Part shown: positions 32,642-42,426 of the stretch, in pieces
Position numbering within the stretch: position 1 is the first letter of the stretch
Layout of the letters: every line of letters starts with the position of its first letter
Assembly: GCF_963378085.1 (NCBI RefSeq)
Contig: NZ_OY726395.1
Span: 1,550,001-1,614,000, forward strand
DNA length: 64,000 bases
Origin: Mycolicibacterium sp. MU0050
GTDB lineage: Bacteria > Actinomycetota > Actinomycetes > Mycobacteriales > Mycobacteriaceae
Reading direction: 5' to 3'
Program-made: the position numbers and the translations under genes
The notes under the pieces: model-generated
What the model saw: only the letters and a program-made list of their open reading frames with translations
What the model was told of the DNA's origin: nothing
The model's database searches: none

Positions 32642-35600
32642 GTGACGATTTTCGAGCACGACCGTGCCATCAACACCCCGAATGGCAGCGCTGCCGGGCC
32701 CGTACCGTCCACCCACGCCCTTGTCGACCGGTTGTCCGCCGGTGAGCCCTTCGCCGTCGCCTTCGGCGGCCAGGGCAGCGCCTGGCTGGACACCCTCGAA
32801 GAGCTGGTGTCCTCGGCGGGGATCGAATCCGACCTCGCGACGCTGGCCGGCGAGGCCGAGCTGCTGCTCGAGCCGGTGGCCCGCGAACTCGTCGTGGTGC
32901 GTCCGATCGGCTTCGAGCCGCTGCGCTGGGTGCGCGCGCTGGCCGCCGAGGAGCCCGTCCCCAGCGACAAGCAGCTGACGTCGGCCGCGGTGTCGGTCCC
33001 GGGCGTCCTGCTCACCCAGATCGCCGCCGTGCGCGCGCTGGCGCGCCAGGGCCTGGACCTGGCCGCGACGCCCCCGGTCGCCGTCGCCGGGCACTCCCAG
33101 GGCGTGCTGGGCGTCGAGGCGCTCAAGGCCGGCGGGGCCAAGGACGTCGAGCTGCTGGCGCTGGCGCAGCTGATCGGCGCGGCCGGCACGCTGGTGGCCC
33201 GTCGCCGCGGCATCTCGGTGCTGGGCGATCGCCCGCCCATGGTCTCGGTGACCAACGCCGACCCGGAGCGCATCTACGAGCTGCTCGAGGAGTTCAGCCA
33301 GGACGTGCGCACCGTGTTGCCGCCGGTGCTGTCGATCCGCAACGGCCGCCGCTCGGTGACCATCACCGGCACCCCCGAGCAGCTGTCCCGGTTCGAGCTG
33401 TACTGCCAGCAGATCGCCGACAAGGAAGAGGCCGAGCGCAAGAACAAGGTCCGCGGCGGCGCGGTGTTCGCGCCCGTGTTCGACCCGGTTCAGGTCGAGG
33501 TGGGCTTCCACACGCCGCGGCTGTCCGACGGCGTCGACATCGTCGGCGGGTGGGCCGAGGCGATCGGCATCGACGTGGAGCTGGCCAAGGCGATGACCAA
33601 GGCCATCCTCATCGACCAGGTCGACTGGGTGGACGAGATCAACACCCTGCACGAGGCCGGCGCGCGCTGGATCCTGGACCTCGGTCCCGGCGACATCCTG
33701 ACCCGCCTGACCGCGCCGGTGATCCGCGGCCTGGGGATCGGCATCGTGCCGGCGGCCACCCGCGGTGGGCAGCGCAACCTGTTCACCGTCGGCGCCGTGC
33801 CCGAGGTCGCCAAGCCGTGGTCGAGCTACGCCCCCCGGGTGGTTCAGCTGCCCGACGGTTCGGTCAAGCTGTCCACCAAGTTCACCCGGCTCACGGGCCG
33901 CTCGCCGATCCTGTTGGCGGGTATGACGCCGACCACCGTCGACGCCAAGATCGTGGCCGCGGCGGCCAATGCCGGGCACTGGGCAGAGCTGGCCGGTGGC
34001 GGTCAGGTCACCGAGCCGATCTTCGCCGACCGCATCGAGGAGCTCACCGAGCTGCTCGAGCCGGGCCGGGCGATCCAGTTCAACTCGCTGTTCCTGGATC
34101 CGTACCTGTGGAAGCTGCAGGTGGGCGGAAAGCGCCTGGTGCAGAAGGCCCGTCAGTCCGGTGCCCCGATCGACGGCCTGGTCGTCACGGCCGGCATCCC
34201 CGACCTCGAGGAAGCCGTCGAGCTGATCGAGGAGCTCAATGAGCTGGGCATCAGCCACGTCGTGTTCAAGCCCGGCACCGTCGAGCAGATCCGCTCGGTG
34301 ATCCGGATCGCGGCGGAGGTGCCCGCCAAGCCGGTCATCGTCCACGTCGAGGGCGGCCGCGCCGGTGGCCACCACTCCTGGGAGGACCTCGACGACCTGC
34401 TGCTGGCCACCTATTCCGAACTGCGCAGCCGCTCGAACATCACCGTGTGTGTCGGCGGTGGCATCGGCACCCCGGAGCGGGCCGCCGAATACCTGTCCGG
34501 CCGTTGGGCGGAGGCCTACGGCTTCCCGCTGATGCCGGTCGACGGCATCCTGGTCGGCACCGCCGCGATGGCCACCCTGGAGGCCACCACCAGCCCGCAG
34601 GTCAAGCAGATGCTGGTCGACACCAAGGGCACCGAGCACTGGGTCGGTGCCGGAAAAGCCCAGGGCGGCATGGCTTCCGGCCGCAGCCAGCTGGGTGCGG
34701 ACATCCACGAGATCGACAACACCGCCTCGCGCTGCGGACGCCTGCTCGACGAGGTCGCCGGTGACGCCGACGCCGTCGCCGAGCGCCGGGACGAGATCAT
34801 CGCCGCGATGGCCAACACCGCCAAGCCGTACTTCGGCGACGTGGCCGAGATGACCTACGAGCAGTGGCTGCGCCGTTACGTCGAACTGACCATCGGCGAC
34901 GGCAGTTCCACCGCCGACTCCAAGCGGCCCGACTCGCCGTGGCTGGACATCACCTGGCGCGACCGCTTCCAGGAGATGCTGCAGCGGGTGGAGGCCCGGC
35001 TCAACGCGGCCGACTACGGCCCCATCGAAACCCTGTACGGCGCGACCGAAGCCGGTGAGGCGCTGCTGGAGGATCCCGAGCTGGCCATCGCCGAGCTGCT
35101 GGCCGCCTACCCGGACGCCGCCACGGTGCAGCTGCACCCCGCGGACGTGCCGTTCTTCGTGCAGCTCTGCAAGACCCTGGGCAAGCCGGTCAACTTCGTC
35201 CCCGTCATCGACAAGGACGTCCGGCGCTGGTGGCGCAGTGACTCGCTGTGGCAGGCGCACGACGCGCGTTACCCCGCCGATCAGGTCTGCATCATCCCGG
35301 GCACCGCGGCCGTCGCGGGCATCACCCGGGTCGACGAGCCGGTCGGCGAGTTGTTGGACCGCTTCGAGCAGGCCGCCATCGACGACGTGGTCGCCGCCGG
35401 CGCCGCGCCGACGCCGGTGATCGCCCGGCTGGCCGACGTCACCGACCCGCTGTCGCTGGTCCTGGATGCCCCGGACGTGCTGTGGGCCGGGCGCATCGCG
35501 ACCAACCCGGTGCACCGCATCGCGCCGCCCGCCGATTGGCAGGTGCACGAGAACGGCAGCGCCACCAACCATGCCACCGGCGCCCGCCTCGAGGTCGTGG

Positions 35601-38600
35601 CCGACAACGTCGTGCTGAGCCTGCCGCTGTCGGGCACCTGGATCGAGATCAGGTTCTCGCTGCCGGCCACCACCGTCGACGGTGGCGCACCGGTGGTGTC
35701 GGTCGAGGACGCCTCGGCCGCAATGCGTTCGGTGCTGGCGATCGCCGCCGGTGTGGACGGTCCCGAGGCGCTGCCGCCGGTGCGGGTCGCCGACGGCCGG
35801 GCCACCACCACGGTGACCGTCGAGTGGGATCCCGAGCGCGTCGCCGACCACACCGGTGTCACCGCGACGTTCGGCGCCCCGCTGGCGCCGACCCTGACGG
35901 TGGTCCCGGACGCCCTGGTCGGCCGCTGCTGGCCGGCGGTGTTCGCCGCCATCGGCTCGGCGCTGACCGAGTCCGGCTTCCCGGTGGTCGAGGGCCTGCT
36001 GAGCCTGGTGCACCTGGACCACGCCGCGCAGATGGTGCGCGCGCTGCCCACCGAGCGGACCGAATTGACCGTCACCGCAACGGCTTCGGCGGCCTACGAC
36101 ACCGAGGTCGGTCGCGTCGTGCCGGTCACCGTCAACGTCTCGGACGCCTCCGGTGCGGTGTTCGCCGCGCTCGAGGAACGCTTCGCGATCCGCGGCCGCA
36201 CCGGTGCGGCCGAACTGGCCGATCCGGTGCGGGCCGGGGGAGCGGTGTCCGCCAACGCCACCGACACCCCGCGCCGTCGTCGTCGCGACGTCACCATCAC
36301 CGCCCCGGTGGACATGCGGCCGTTCGCGGTGGTCTCCGGTGACCACAACCCGATCCACACCGACCAGGCGGCGGCGCTGCTGGCCGGCCTGGAATCGCCC
36401 ATCGTGCACGGCATGTGGCTCTCGGCCGCCGCCCAGCACGTGGTTACCGCCACCGACGGTTCGCCCGTCCCGCCGGCCAAGCTGCTCGGCTGGACCGCGC
36501 GCTTCCTCGGCATGGTGCTGCCGGGTGACGAGGTCGAGTTCCGCGTCGACCGCGTCGGCGTGGACCTGGGCGCCGAGGTGCTGGAGATCTCCGCGCGCGT
36601 CGGTTCGGATCTGAAGATGGCGGCGACCGCGCGTCTGACCGCGCCCAAGACCGTCTACGCCTTCCCCGGCCAGGGCATCCAGTCCAAGGGCATGGGCATG
36701 GAGGTGCGGGCCCGCTCCAAGGCCGCCCGCAAGATCTGGGACCGCGCCGACAAGTTCACCCGCGAGACCCTGGGCTTCTCGGTCCTGCACGTGGTGCGGG
36801 ACAACCCGACGAGCCTGATCGCCTCGGGCGTGCACTACGAGCACCCGGAAGGCGTGCTGTACCTGACGCAGTTCACCCAGGTCGCAATGGCCACCACGGC
36901 CGCCGCGCAGGTCGCCGAGATGCGCGAGCAGGGCGCCTTCGTCGAGGGCGCCATCGCCTGCGGACACTCCGTGGGCGAGTACACCGCACTGGCGTGCGTC
37001 TCGGGCGTCATCGAACTCGAAGGCCTGCTGGAGGCGGTCTTCCACCGCGGCTCCAAGATGCACGACATCGTGCCGCGCGACGAGCGCGGGCGATCGAACT
37101 ACCGGCTGGCCGCGATCCGGCCCAGCCAGATCGACCTCGACGACGACGACGTCAAGGACTTCGTCGCCGAGATCTCCGAGCGCACCGGTGAATTCCTGCA
37201 GATCGTGAACTACAACCTGCGTGGTGCGCAGTACGCCATCGCCGGCACCGTCCGGGGCCTCGAGGCGCTCGAGGAAGAGGTCGAGCGGCGCCGCGAGATC
37301 ACCGGCGGCAAGCGGTCGTTCATCCTGGTGCCCGGCATCGACGTGCCGTTCCACTCCAGCGTGCTGCGGGTGGGCGTCGACGACTTCCGGCGCAGCCTGG
37401 AGCGGGTGCTCCCGCGCGACCGCGATCCGGAACTGGTGGTCGGCCGCTACATCCCGAACCTGGTGCCGCGGCCGTTCACTCTGGACCGCGACTTCATCGA
37501 GGAGATCCGCGCGCTGGTGCCCGCCGAGCCGCTCGACGAGGTGCTCGCCGACTACGACACCTGGCGCAACGAGAAGCCGGTCGAGTTGTGCCGCAAGATC
37601 GTCATCGAGCTGCTGGCCTGGCAGTTCGCCAGCCCCGTGCGCTGGATCGAGACCCAGGACCTGCTGTTCATCGAGGAGGCCGCCGGCGGCCTCGGGGTGG
37701 AACGCTTCGTCGAGATCGGCGTGAAGAACGCGCCGACGGTGGCGGGCCTGGCCACCAACACGCTGAAGCTGCCGGAGTACGCCCACAGCACGGTCGAGGT
37801 GCTCAACGCCGAGCGCGATGCCGCGGTGCTGTTCGCCACCGACACCGATCCCGAGCCCGAAGAGGAACCGGCCGAGCCCGCGGCCGCCGAAGCGCCCGCC
37901 GAGGCCCCGACCGCCGAGGCCGCTCCGGCGCCGGCCGCCGCGCCGGCGGCTCCGGCCGGGGGTCCCCGCCCGGACGACCTGGTGTTCGACGCCGCGGATG
38001 CGACGGTGGCGCTGATCGCGCTGTCGGCCAAGATGCGGCTCGACCAGATCGAGGCGCTGGACTCCATCGAGTCCATCACCGACGGCGCCTCCTCGCGCCG
38101 CAACCAGCTGCTGGTGGACCTCGGCTCCGAGCTGAACCTCGGTGCCATCGACGGTGCCGCCGAAGCGGACCTGGGTGCACTCAAGGGTCAGGTGACCAAG
38201 CTGGCGCGGACCTACAAGCCGTTCGGTCCGGTGCTCTCCGACGCCATCAACGACCAGTTGCGCACCGTGCTCGGGCCGTCGGGCAAGCGTCCGGCCTACA
38301 TCGCCGAGCGGGTCGCCAAGGTGTGGGAGCTGGGTCCGGGCTGGGCCAAGCACGCCACCGTGGAACTCGCGCTCGGTACCCGTGAGGGCTCCAGCGTCCG
38401 CGGCGGTGGGCTCGGCGGGCTGCACGAGGGTGCGCTCGCCGACGCGGCCGCCGTCGACAAGGCCATCGACGCCGCCGTCGCCGCGGTCGGCGCCCGCAAG
38501 GGTGTCGCGGTGTCGCTGCCGTCCTCCGGTGGCGCCGCCGGCGGGGTCGTCGATTCCGCCGCGCTGGGCGAGTTCGCCGAGAAGGTCACCGGACCGGACG

Positions 38601-41600
38601 GGGTGTTGGCCACCGCCGCCCGCCAGGTGCTCAATCAGCTGGGTCTCGACAGCCCGGTCACCGCGCCCGAGCAGGTCAGCGACGCCGAGCTCGTCGACCT
38701 GGTCACCGCCGAACTCGGTTCGGACTGGCCGCGTCTGGTGTCCCCGGTGTTCGACGGTCGCAAGGCCGTGGTGCTCGACGACCGCTGGGCCAGCGCCCGC
38801 GAGGACCTGGTCAAGCTGTGGCTGACCGAGGAAGGCGACATCGACGCCGACTGGCCGCGCCTGTCGGAGCGGTTCGAGGGTGCCGGGCATGTCGTTGCCA
38901 CCCAAGCCAATTGGTGGCAGGGCAAGGCGCTGGCCGCCGGCCGCAACGTGCACGCCTCGCTGTTCGGCCGGATCGCCGCGGGTGCGGAGAACCCGGGCAA
39001 GGGCCGCTACAGCGACGAGGTCGCCGTGGTGACCGGCGCCTCGAAGGGCTCGATCGCCTCGGCGGTGGTCGGTCAGTTGCTCGACGGCGGTGCCACCGTG
39101 GTGGCCACCACCTCGCGCCTCGACGACAACCGGTTGGCGTTCTACAAGGATCTGTACCGCGAGTATGCGCGCTTCGGCGCCACCCTGTGGGTGGTCCCGG
39201 CGAACATGGCGTCCTACGCCGACATCGATGCGTTGGTCGAGTGGGTGGGCACCGAGCAGAGCGAAAACCTTGGGCCGCAATCGATTCACCTCAAGGATGC
39301 GCAGACCCCGACGCTGCTGTTCCCGTTCGCCGCACCGCGCGTGAGCGGGGACATGTCGGAGGTCGGTTCGCGCGCCGAGATGGAGATGAAGGTGCTGCTG
39401 TGGGCCGTCGAACGGCTCATCGCGGGGCTGTCCACCATCGGCGCCGAGCGCGACATCGCCTCCCGCCTGCACGTGGTGCTGCCGGGCTCGCCCAACCGCG
39501 GCATGTTCGGTGGAGACGGGGCCTACGGCGAGGCGAAGGCCGCGCTCGATGCCCTGGTCACCCGCTGGAAGGCGGAGAGCTCCTGGGCCGAGCGGGTCAC
39601 GTTGGCGCACGCGCTGATCGGCTGGACCAAGGGCACCGGCCTGATGGGTCACAACGACGTCATCGTCGACGCGGTCGAAGAGGCCGGCGTGACCACCTAC
39701 ACCAGCGCGGAGATGGCGGCGATGCTGCTGGATCTGTGCACCCCGGATGCGAAGGTGGCCGCGGCCGTCGAGCCGATCAACGCCGACCTCACCGGCGGAC
39801 TGGCCGAGGTCGAACTCGACATGGCCGCGCTGGCCGCCAAGGCCCGCGAGGAGATGTCGGCCGAGGCCGCGGACGACGAGAGCGAGGAACTCGACAACAC
39901 CATCGCCGCGCTGCCCTCGCCGCCGCGCGGATTCACCCCGGCGCCCCCGCCGGTGTGGGAGGACCTCGACGTCGACCCGGCCGACCTGGTGGTCATCGTC
40001 GGCGGTGCCGAGTTGGGCCCGTACGGCTCGTCGCGGACCCGCTTCGAGATGGAGGTCGACAACGAGCTGTCCGCCGCGGGCGTGCTCGAGTTGGCCTGGA
40101 CCACGGGCCTGATCAAGTGGGAGGACGACCCGACGCCGGGTTGGTACGACGTCGAAACCGGTGAACTGGTGCCCGAGGCCGAACTGGTCGAGCGCTACCA
40201 CGACACGGTGGTCGAGCGATGCGGCATCCGCGAGTTCGTCGACGACGGCGCGATCGACCCCGATCACGCCTCGCCGCTGCTGGTCAGCGTGTTCCTGGAT
40301 CGGGACTTCTCGTTCGTGGTCTCCAGCGAGGCCGACGCGCGGGCGTTCGTCCAGTACGACCCCGAGCACACCGTGACGCGGCCGGTCCCGGACAGCTCCG
40401 ACTGGGAGGTGATCCGCAAGGCGGGCACCGAGATTCGGGTTCCGCGCAAGACCAAGCTGTCGCGGACCGTGGGCGCCCAGATCCCGACCGGGTTCGACCC
40501 GACGGTGTGGGGCGTCAGCCAGGACATGGCGAACTCGATCGACCGGGTGGCGTTGTGGAACATCGTCGCGACCGTCGACGCGTTCCTGTCGTCGGGCTTC
40601 ACGCCGACCGAGCTGATGCGCTGGGTGCACCCGAGCCAGGTGGCCAGCACGCAGGGCACCGGCATGGGCGGCATGACCTCGATGCAGACCATGTACCACG
40701 GCAACCTGCTGGGCCGCTCCAAGCCGAACGACATCCTGCAGGAGGTGCTGCCGAACGTCGTTGCCGCACATGTGATGCAGAGCTACGTCGGCGGTTACGG
40801 CGCGATGATCCACCCGGTCGGCGCGTGCGCCACCGCCGCGGTCTCGGTCGAGGAGGGCGTCGACAAGATCCGCCTCGGCAAGGCTGATCTGGTGGTCGCC
40901 GGCGGCTTCGACGACCTGACGCTGGAAGCGATCATCGGCTTCGGTGACATGGCGGCCACCGCCGACACCGAGATGATGCGCGCCAAGGGCATCAGCGACT
41001 CGAAGTTCTCCCGCGCCAACGACCGTCGCCGGCTCGGGTTCCTCGAGGCGCAGGGCGGCGGCACCATCCTGCTGGCCCGGGGCGACCTGGCCGCCAAGAT
41101 GGGCCTGCCGGTCCTCGCGGTCGTCGGTTACGCGCAGAGCTTCGCCGACGGTGTGCACACCTCGATTCCGGCTCCGGGGCTCGGCGCGCTGGGCGCCGGT
41201 CGCGGCGGCAAGGACTCGGTGCTGGCGCGTTCGCTGGCCAAGCTGGGCGTCGGACCCGACGACATCGCGGTGATCTCCAAGCACGACACCTCGACGCTGG
41301 CCAACGATCCCAACGAGACCGAGCTGCACGAGCGGCTCGCGGACTCGATGGGCCGCTCGGAGGGCGCCCCGCTGTTCATCGTCAGCCAGAAGACGCTGAC
41401 CGGTCACGCCAAGGGCGGCGCCGCGGTGTTCCAGATCATGGGCCTGTGCCAGATCCTGCGCGACGGCGTGATTCCGCCGAACCGCAGCCTGGACTGTGTC
41501 GATGACGAGTTGGCCACCTCGGGGCACTTCGTCTGGGTGCGCGACACCCTGCGGATGGGCGACAAGTTCCCGCTGAAGGCAGGTCTGGTGACCAGCCTGG

Positions 41601-41878
41601 GCTTCGGTCACGTGTCCGGTCTGGTGGCGCTGGTGCACCCGCAGGCGTTCCTGGCGGCACTCGACCCGGCGCAGCGCGACGACTACGTCGCCCGGGCGGA
41701 GCAGCGGGTGCTGGCCGGCCAGCGCCGGTTGGCCTCGGCGATCGCCGGCGGCCGCCCGATGTACGAGCGGCCCGCCGACCGTCGCTTCGACCACGACGCA
41801 CCGGAGAAGAAGCAGGAAGCGGCGATGCTGCTGAACGCGGCGTCGCGCCTCGGCGACGACGACGTGTACATCCGGTGA
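32642..41878 (+). CDS. fas: Type I fatty acid synthase
   Basis: 3078-residue multifunctional FAS-I (about 3070 in M. tuberculosis) that makes C16-C26 acyl-CoAs for membrane lipids and mycolate synthesis; six chains form a barrel. Domains in order: acetyl transferase (Ser152 in GHSQG), enoyl reductase (about 440-1000), dehydratase (Asp1234-His1235 in GDHNPIHTD), malonyl/palmitoyl transferase (Ser1443 in GHSVGEYT), an Ala/Pro/Glu linker, acyl carrier (pantetheine Ser1817 in DGASSRRN), ketoreductase (TGASKGS at 2131-2137), and ketosynthase (Cys2729 in GACATAAVS, His2881 in KHDTST, His2922 in TGHAKGG). All key residues are present. The GTG giving MTIFEHDR matches the family N-terminus. acpS, which activates the carrier domain, follows 46 bases later. 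Confidence 0.98.
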   Translation: MTIFEHDRAINTPNGSAAGPVPSTHALVDRLSAGEPFAVAFGGQGSAWLDTLEELVSSAGIESDLATLAGEAELLLEPVARELVVVRPIGFEPLRWVRALAAEEPVPSDKQLTSAAVSVPGVLLTQIAAVRALARQGLDLAATPPVAVAGHSQGVLGVEALKAGGAKDVELLALAQLIGAAGTLVARRRGISVLGDRPPMVSVTNADPERIYELLEEFSQDVRTVLPPVLSIRNGRRSVTITGTPEQLSRFELYCQQIADKEEAERKNKVRGGAVFAPVFDPVQVEVGFHTPRLSDGVDIVGGWAEAIGIDVELAKAMTKAILIDQVDWVDEINTLHEAGARWILDLGPGDILTRLTAPVIRGLGIGIVPAATRGGQRNLFTVGAVPEVAKPWSSYAPRVVQLPDGSVKLSTKFTRLTGRSPILLAGMTPTTVDAKIVAAAANAGHWAELAGGGQVTEPIFADRIEELTELLEPGRAIQFNSLFLDPYLWKLQVGGKRLVQKARQSGAPIDGLVVTAGIPDLEEAVELIEELNELGISHVVFKPGTVEQIRSVIRIAAEVPAKPVIVHVEGGRAGGHHSWEDLDDLLLATYSELRSRSNITVCVGGGIGTPERAAEYLSGRWAEAYGFPLMPVDGILVGTAAMATLEATTSPQVKQMLVDTKGTEHWVGAGKAQGGMASGRSQLGADIHEIDNTASRCGRLLDEVAGDADAVAERRDEIIAAMANTAKPYFGDVAEMTYEQWLRRYVELTIGDGSSTADSKRPDSPWLDITWRDRFQEMLQRVEARLNAADYGPIETLYGATEAGEALLEDPELAIAELLAAYPDAATVQLHPADVPFFVQLCKTLGKPVNFVPVIDKDVRRWWRSDSLWQAHDARYPADQVCIIPGTAAVAGITRVDEPVGELLDRFEQAAIDDVVAAGAAPTPVIARLADVTDPLSLVLDAPDVLWAGRIATNPVHRIAPPADWQVHENGSATNHATGARLEVVADNVVLSLPLSGTWIEIRFSLPATTVDGGAPVVSVEDASAAMRSVLAIAAGVDGPEALPPVRVADGRATTTVTVEWDPERVADHTGVTATFGAPLAPTLTVVPDALVGRCWPAVFAAIGSALTESGFPVVEGLLSLVHLDHAAQMVRALPTERTELTVTATASAAYDTEVGRVVPVTVNVSDASGAVFAALEERFAIRGRTGAAELADPVRAGGAVSANATDTPRRRRRDVTITAPVDMRPFAVVSGDHNPIHTDQAAALLAGLESPIVHGMWLSAAAQHVVTATDGSPVPPAKLLGWTARFLGMVLPGDEVEFRVDRVGVDLGAEVLEISARVGSDLKMAATARLTAPKTVYAFPGQGIQSKGMGMEVRARSKAARKIWDRADKFTRETLGFSVLHVVRDNPTSLIASGVHYEHPEGVLYLTQFTQVAMATTAAAQVAEMREQGAFVEGAIACGHSVGEYTALACVSGVIELEGLLEAVFHRGSKMHDIVPRDERGRSNYRLAAIRPSQIDLDDDDVKDFVAEISERTGEFLQIVNYNLRGAQYAIAGTVRGLEALEEEVERRREITGGKRSFILVPGIDVPFHSSVLRVGVDDFRRSLERVLPRDRDPELVVGRYIPNLVPRPFTLDRDFIEEIRALVPAEPLDEVLADYDTWRNEKPVELCRKIVIELLAWQFASPVRWIETQDLLFIEEAAGGLGVERFVEIGVKNAPTVAGLATNTLKLPEYAHSTVEVLNAERDAAVLFATDTDPEPEEEPAEPAAAEAPAEAPTAEAAPAPAAAPAAPAGGPRPDDLVFDAADATVALIALSAKMRLDQIEALDSIESITDGASSRRNQLLVDLGSELNLGAIDGAAEADLGALKGQVTKLARTYKPFGPVLSDAINDQLRTVLGPSGKRPAYIAERVAKVWELGPGWAKHATVELALGTREGSSVRGGGLGGLHEGALADAAAVDKAIDAAVAAVGARKGVAVSLPSSGGAAGGVVDSAALGEFAEKVTGPDGVLATAARQVLNQLGLDSPVTAPEQVSDAELVDLVTAELGSDWPRLVSPVFDGRKAVVLDDRWASAREDLVKLWLTEEGDIDADWPRLSERFEGAGHVVATQANWWQGKALAAGRNVHASLFGRIAAGAENPGKGRYSDEVAVVTGASKGSIASAVVGQLLDGGATVVATTSRLDDNRLAFYKDLYREYARFGATLWVVPANMASYADIDALVEWVGTEQSENLGPQSIHLKDAQTPTLLFPFAAPRVSGDMSEVGSRAEMEMKVLLWAVERLIAGLSTIGAERDIASRLHVVLPGSPNRGMFGGDGAYGEAKAALDALVTRWKAESSWAERVTLAHALIGWTKGTGLMGHNDVIVDAVEEAGVTTYTSAEMAAMLLDLCTPDAKVAAAVEPINADLTGGLAEVELDMAALAAKAREEMSAEAADDESEELDNTIAALPSPPRGFTPAPPPVWEDLDVDPADLVVIVGGAELGPYGSSRTRFEMEVDNELSAAGVLELAWTTGLIKWEDDPTPGWYDVETGELVPEAELVERYHDTVVERCGIREFVDDGAIDPDHASPLLVSVFLDRDFSFVVSSEADARAFVQYDPEHTVTRPVPDSSDWEVIRKAGTEIRVPRKTKLSRTVGAQIPTGFDPTVWGVSQDMANSIDRVALWNIVATVDAFLSSGFTPTELMRWVHPSQVASTQGTGMGGMTSMQTMYHGNLLGRSKPNDILQEVLPNVVAAHVMQSYVGGYGAMIHPVGACATAAVSVEEGVDKIRLGKADLVVAGGFDDLTLEAIIGFGDMAATADTEMMRAKGISDSKFSRANDRRRLGFLEAQGGGTILLARGDLAAKMGLPVLAVVGYAQSFADGVHTSIPAPGLGALGAGRGGKDSVLARSLAKLGVGPDDIAVISKHDTSTLANDPNETELHERLADSMGRSEGAPLFIVSQKTLTGHAKGGAAVFQIMGLCQILRDGVIPPNRSLDCVDDELATSGHFVWVRDTLRMGDKFPLKAGLVTSLGFGHVSGLVALVHPQAFLAALDPAQRDDYVARAEQRVLAGQRRLASAIAGGRPMYERPADRRFDHDAPEKKQEAAMLLNAASRLGDDDVYIR

Positions 41879-41924
41879 TTCCCCGGGTGACCATCGCGCG
41901 GCGGGCTCCGTTAGGGTTCACGCC

Positions 41925-42314
41925 GTGGCGATAGTCGGAGTGGGGATCGACCTGGTGTCCATCCCGGAGTTTGCCGAGCAGGTCGACCAGCCCGGGACGG
42001 TCTTCGCCGAGACCTTCACGCCGGGGGAGCGCCGCGACGCCGCCGACAAGAGTTCGGTGGCGGCGCGGCACCTGGCGGCCCGCTGGGCGGCGAAAGAGGC
42101 GGTCATCAAGGCGTGGTCGGGGTCGCGCTTCGCGCAGCGTCCGGTGCTGCCCGAGGCCATCCACCGCGACATCGAGGTGGTCACCGACATGTGGGGACGG
42201 CCCAAGGTGCGGCTCACCGGCGAGATCGCCAAGCACCTGGCCGAGGTGACCATTCACGTGTCGCTGACGCACGAGGCCGACACGGCTGCGGCCGTGGCGA
42301 TCCTGGAGAGCTGA
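41925..42314 (+). CDS. acpS: Holo-[acyl-carrier-protein] synthase
   Basis: 129-residue phosphopantetheinyl transferase. Metal-binding residues are Asp9 in VGVGIDLVSI and Glu58 in RWAAKEAVIKAW, and the C-terminus HVSLTHEADTAAAVAILE is near-identical in pattern to mycobacterial AcpS. It attaches the CoA-derived arm to the FAS-I carrier domain and to AcpM. The start is a GTG. It follows fas at 46 bases in the same direction, so both are probably one transcript, as in other mycobacteria. The 112 bases after it hold no gene. Confidence 0.97.
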   Translation: MAIVGVGIDLVSIPEFAEQVDQPGTVFAETFTPGERRDAADKSSVAARHLAARWAAKEAVIKAWSGSRFAQRPVLPEAIHRDIEVVTDMWGRPKVRLTGEIAKHLAEVTIHVSLTHEADTAAAVAILES

Positions 42315-42426
42315 AACCCCGCCCTCGCCATCACTGCGCGAGCGTGCGGGTCTCCGGCCGACACGCCGAGCTTGTTACCGGTTCTGCGCACCTTCGCGGG
42401 CTCTCAGGCCGCACTAACCTGACGCC

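Noticed and set aside
32534..41794. A minus-strand open frame of about 3086 codons opposite fas
   Set aside because: It mirrors fas in GC-rich DNA where the antisense frame lacks stops; the translation is low-complexity His/Arg/Gly/Val-rich with no family motifs, while fas has all catalytic sites.
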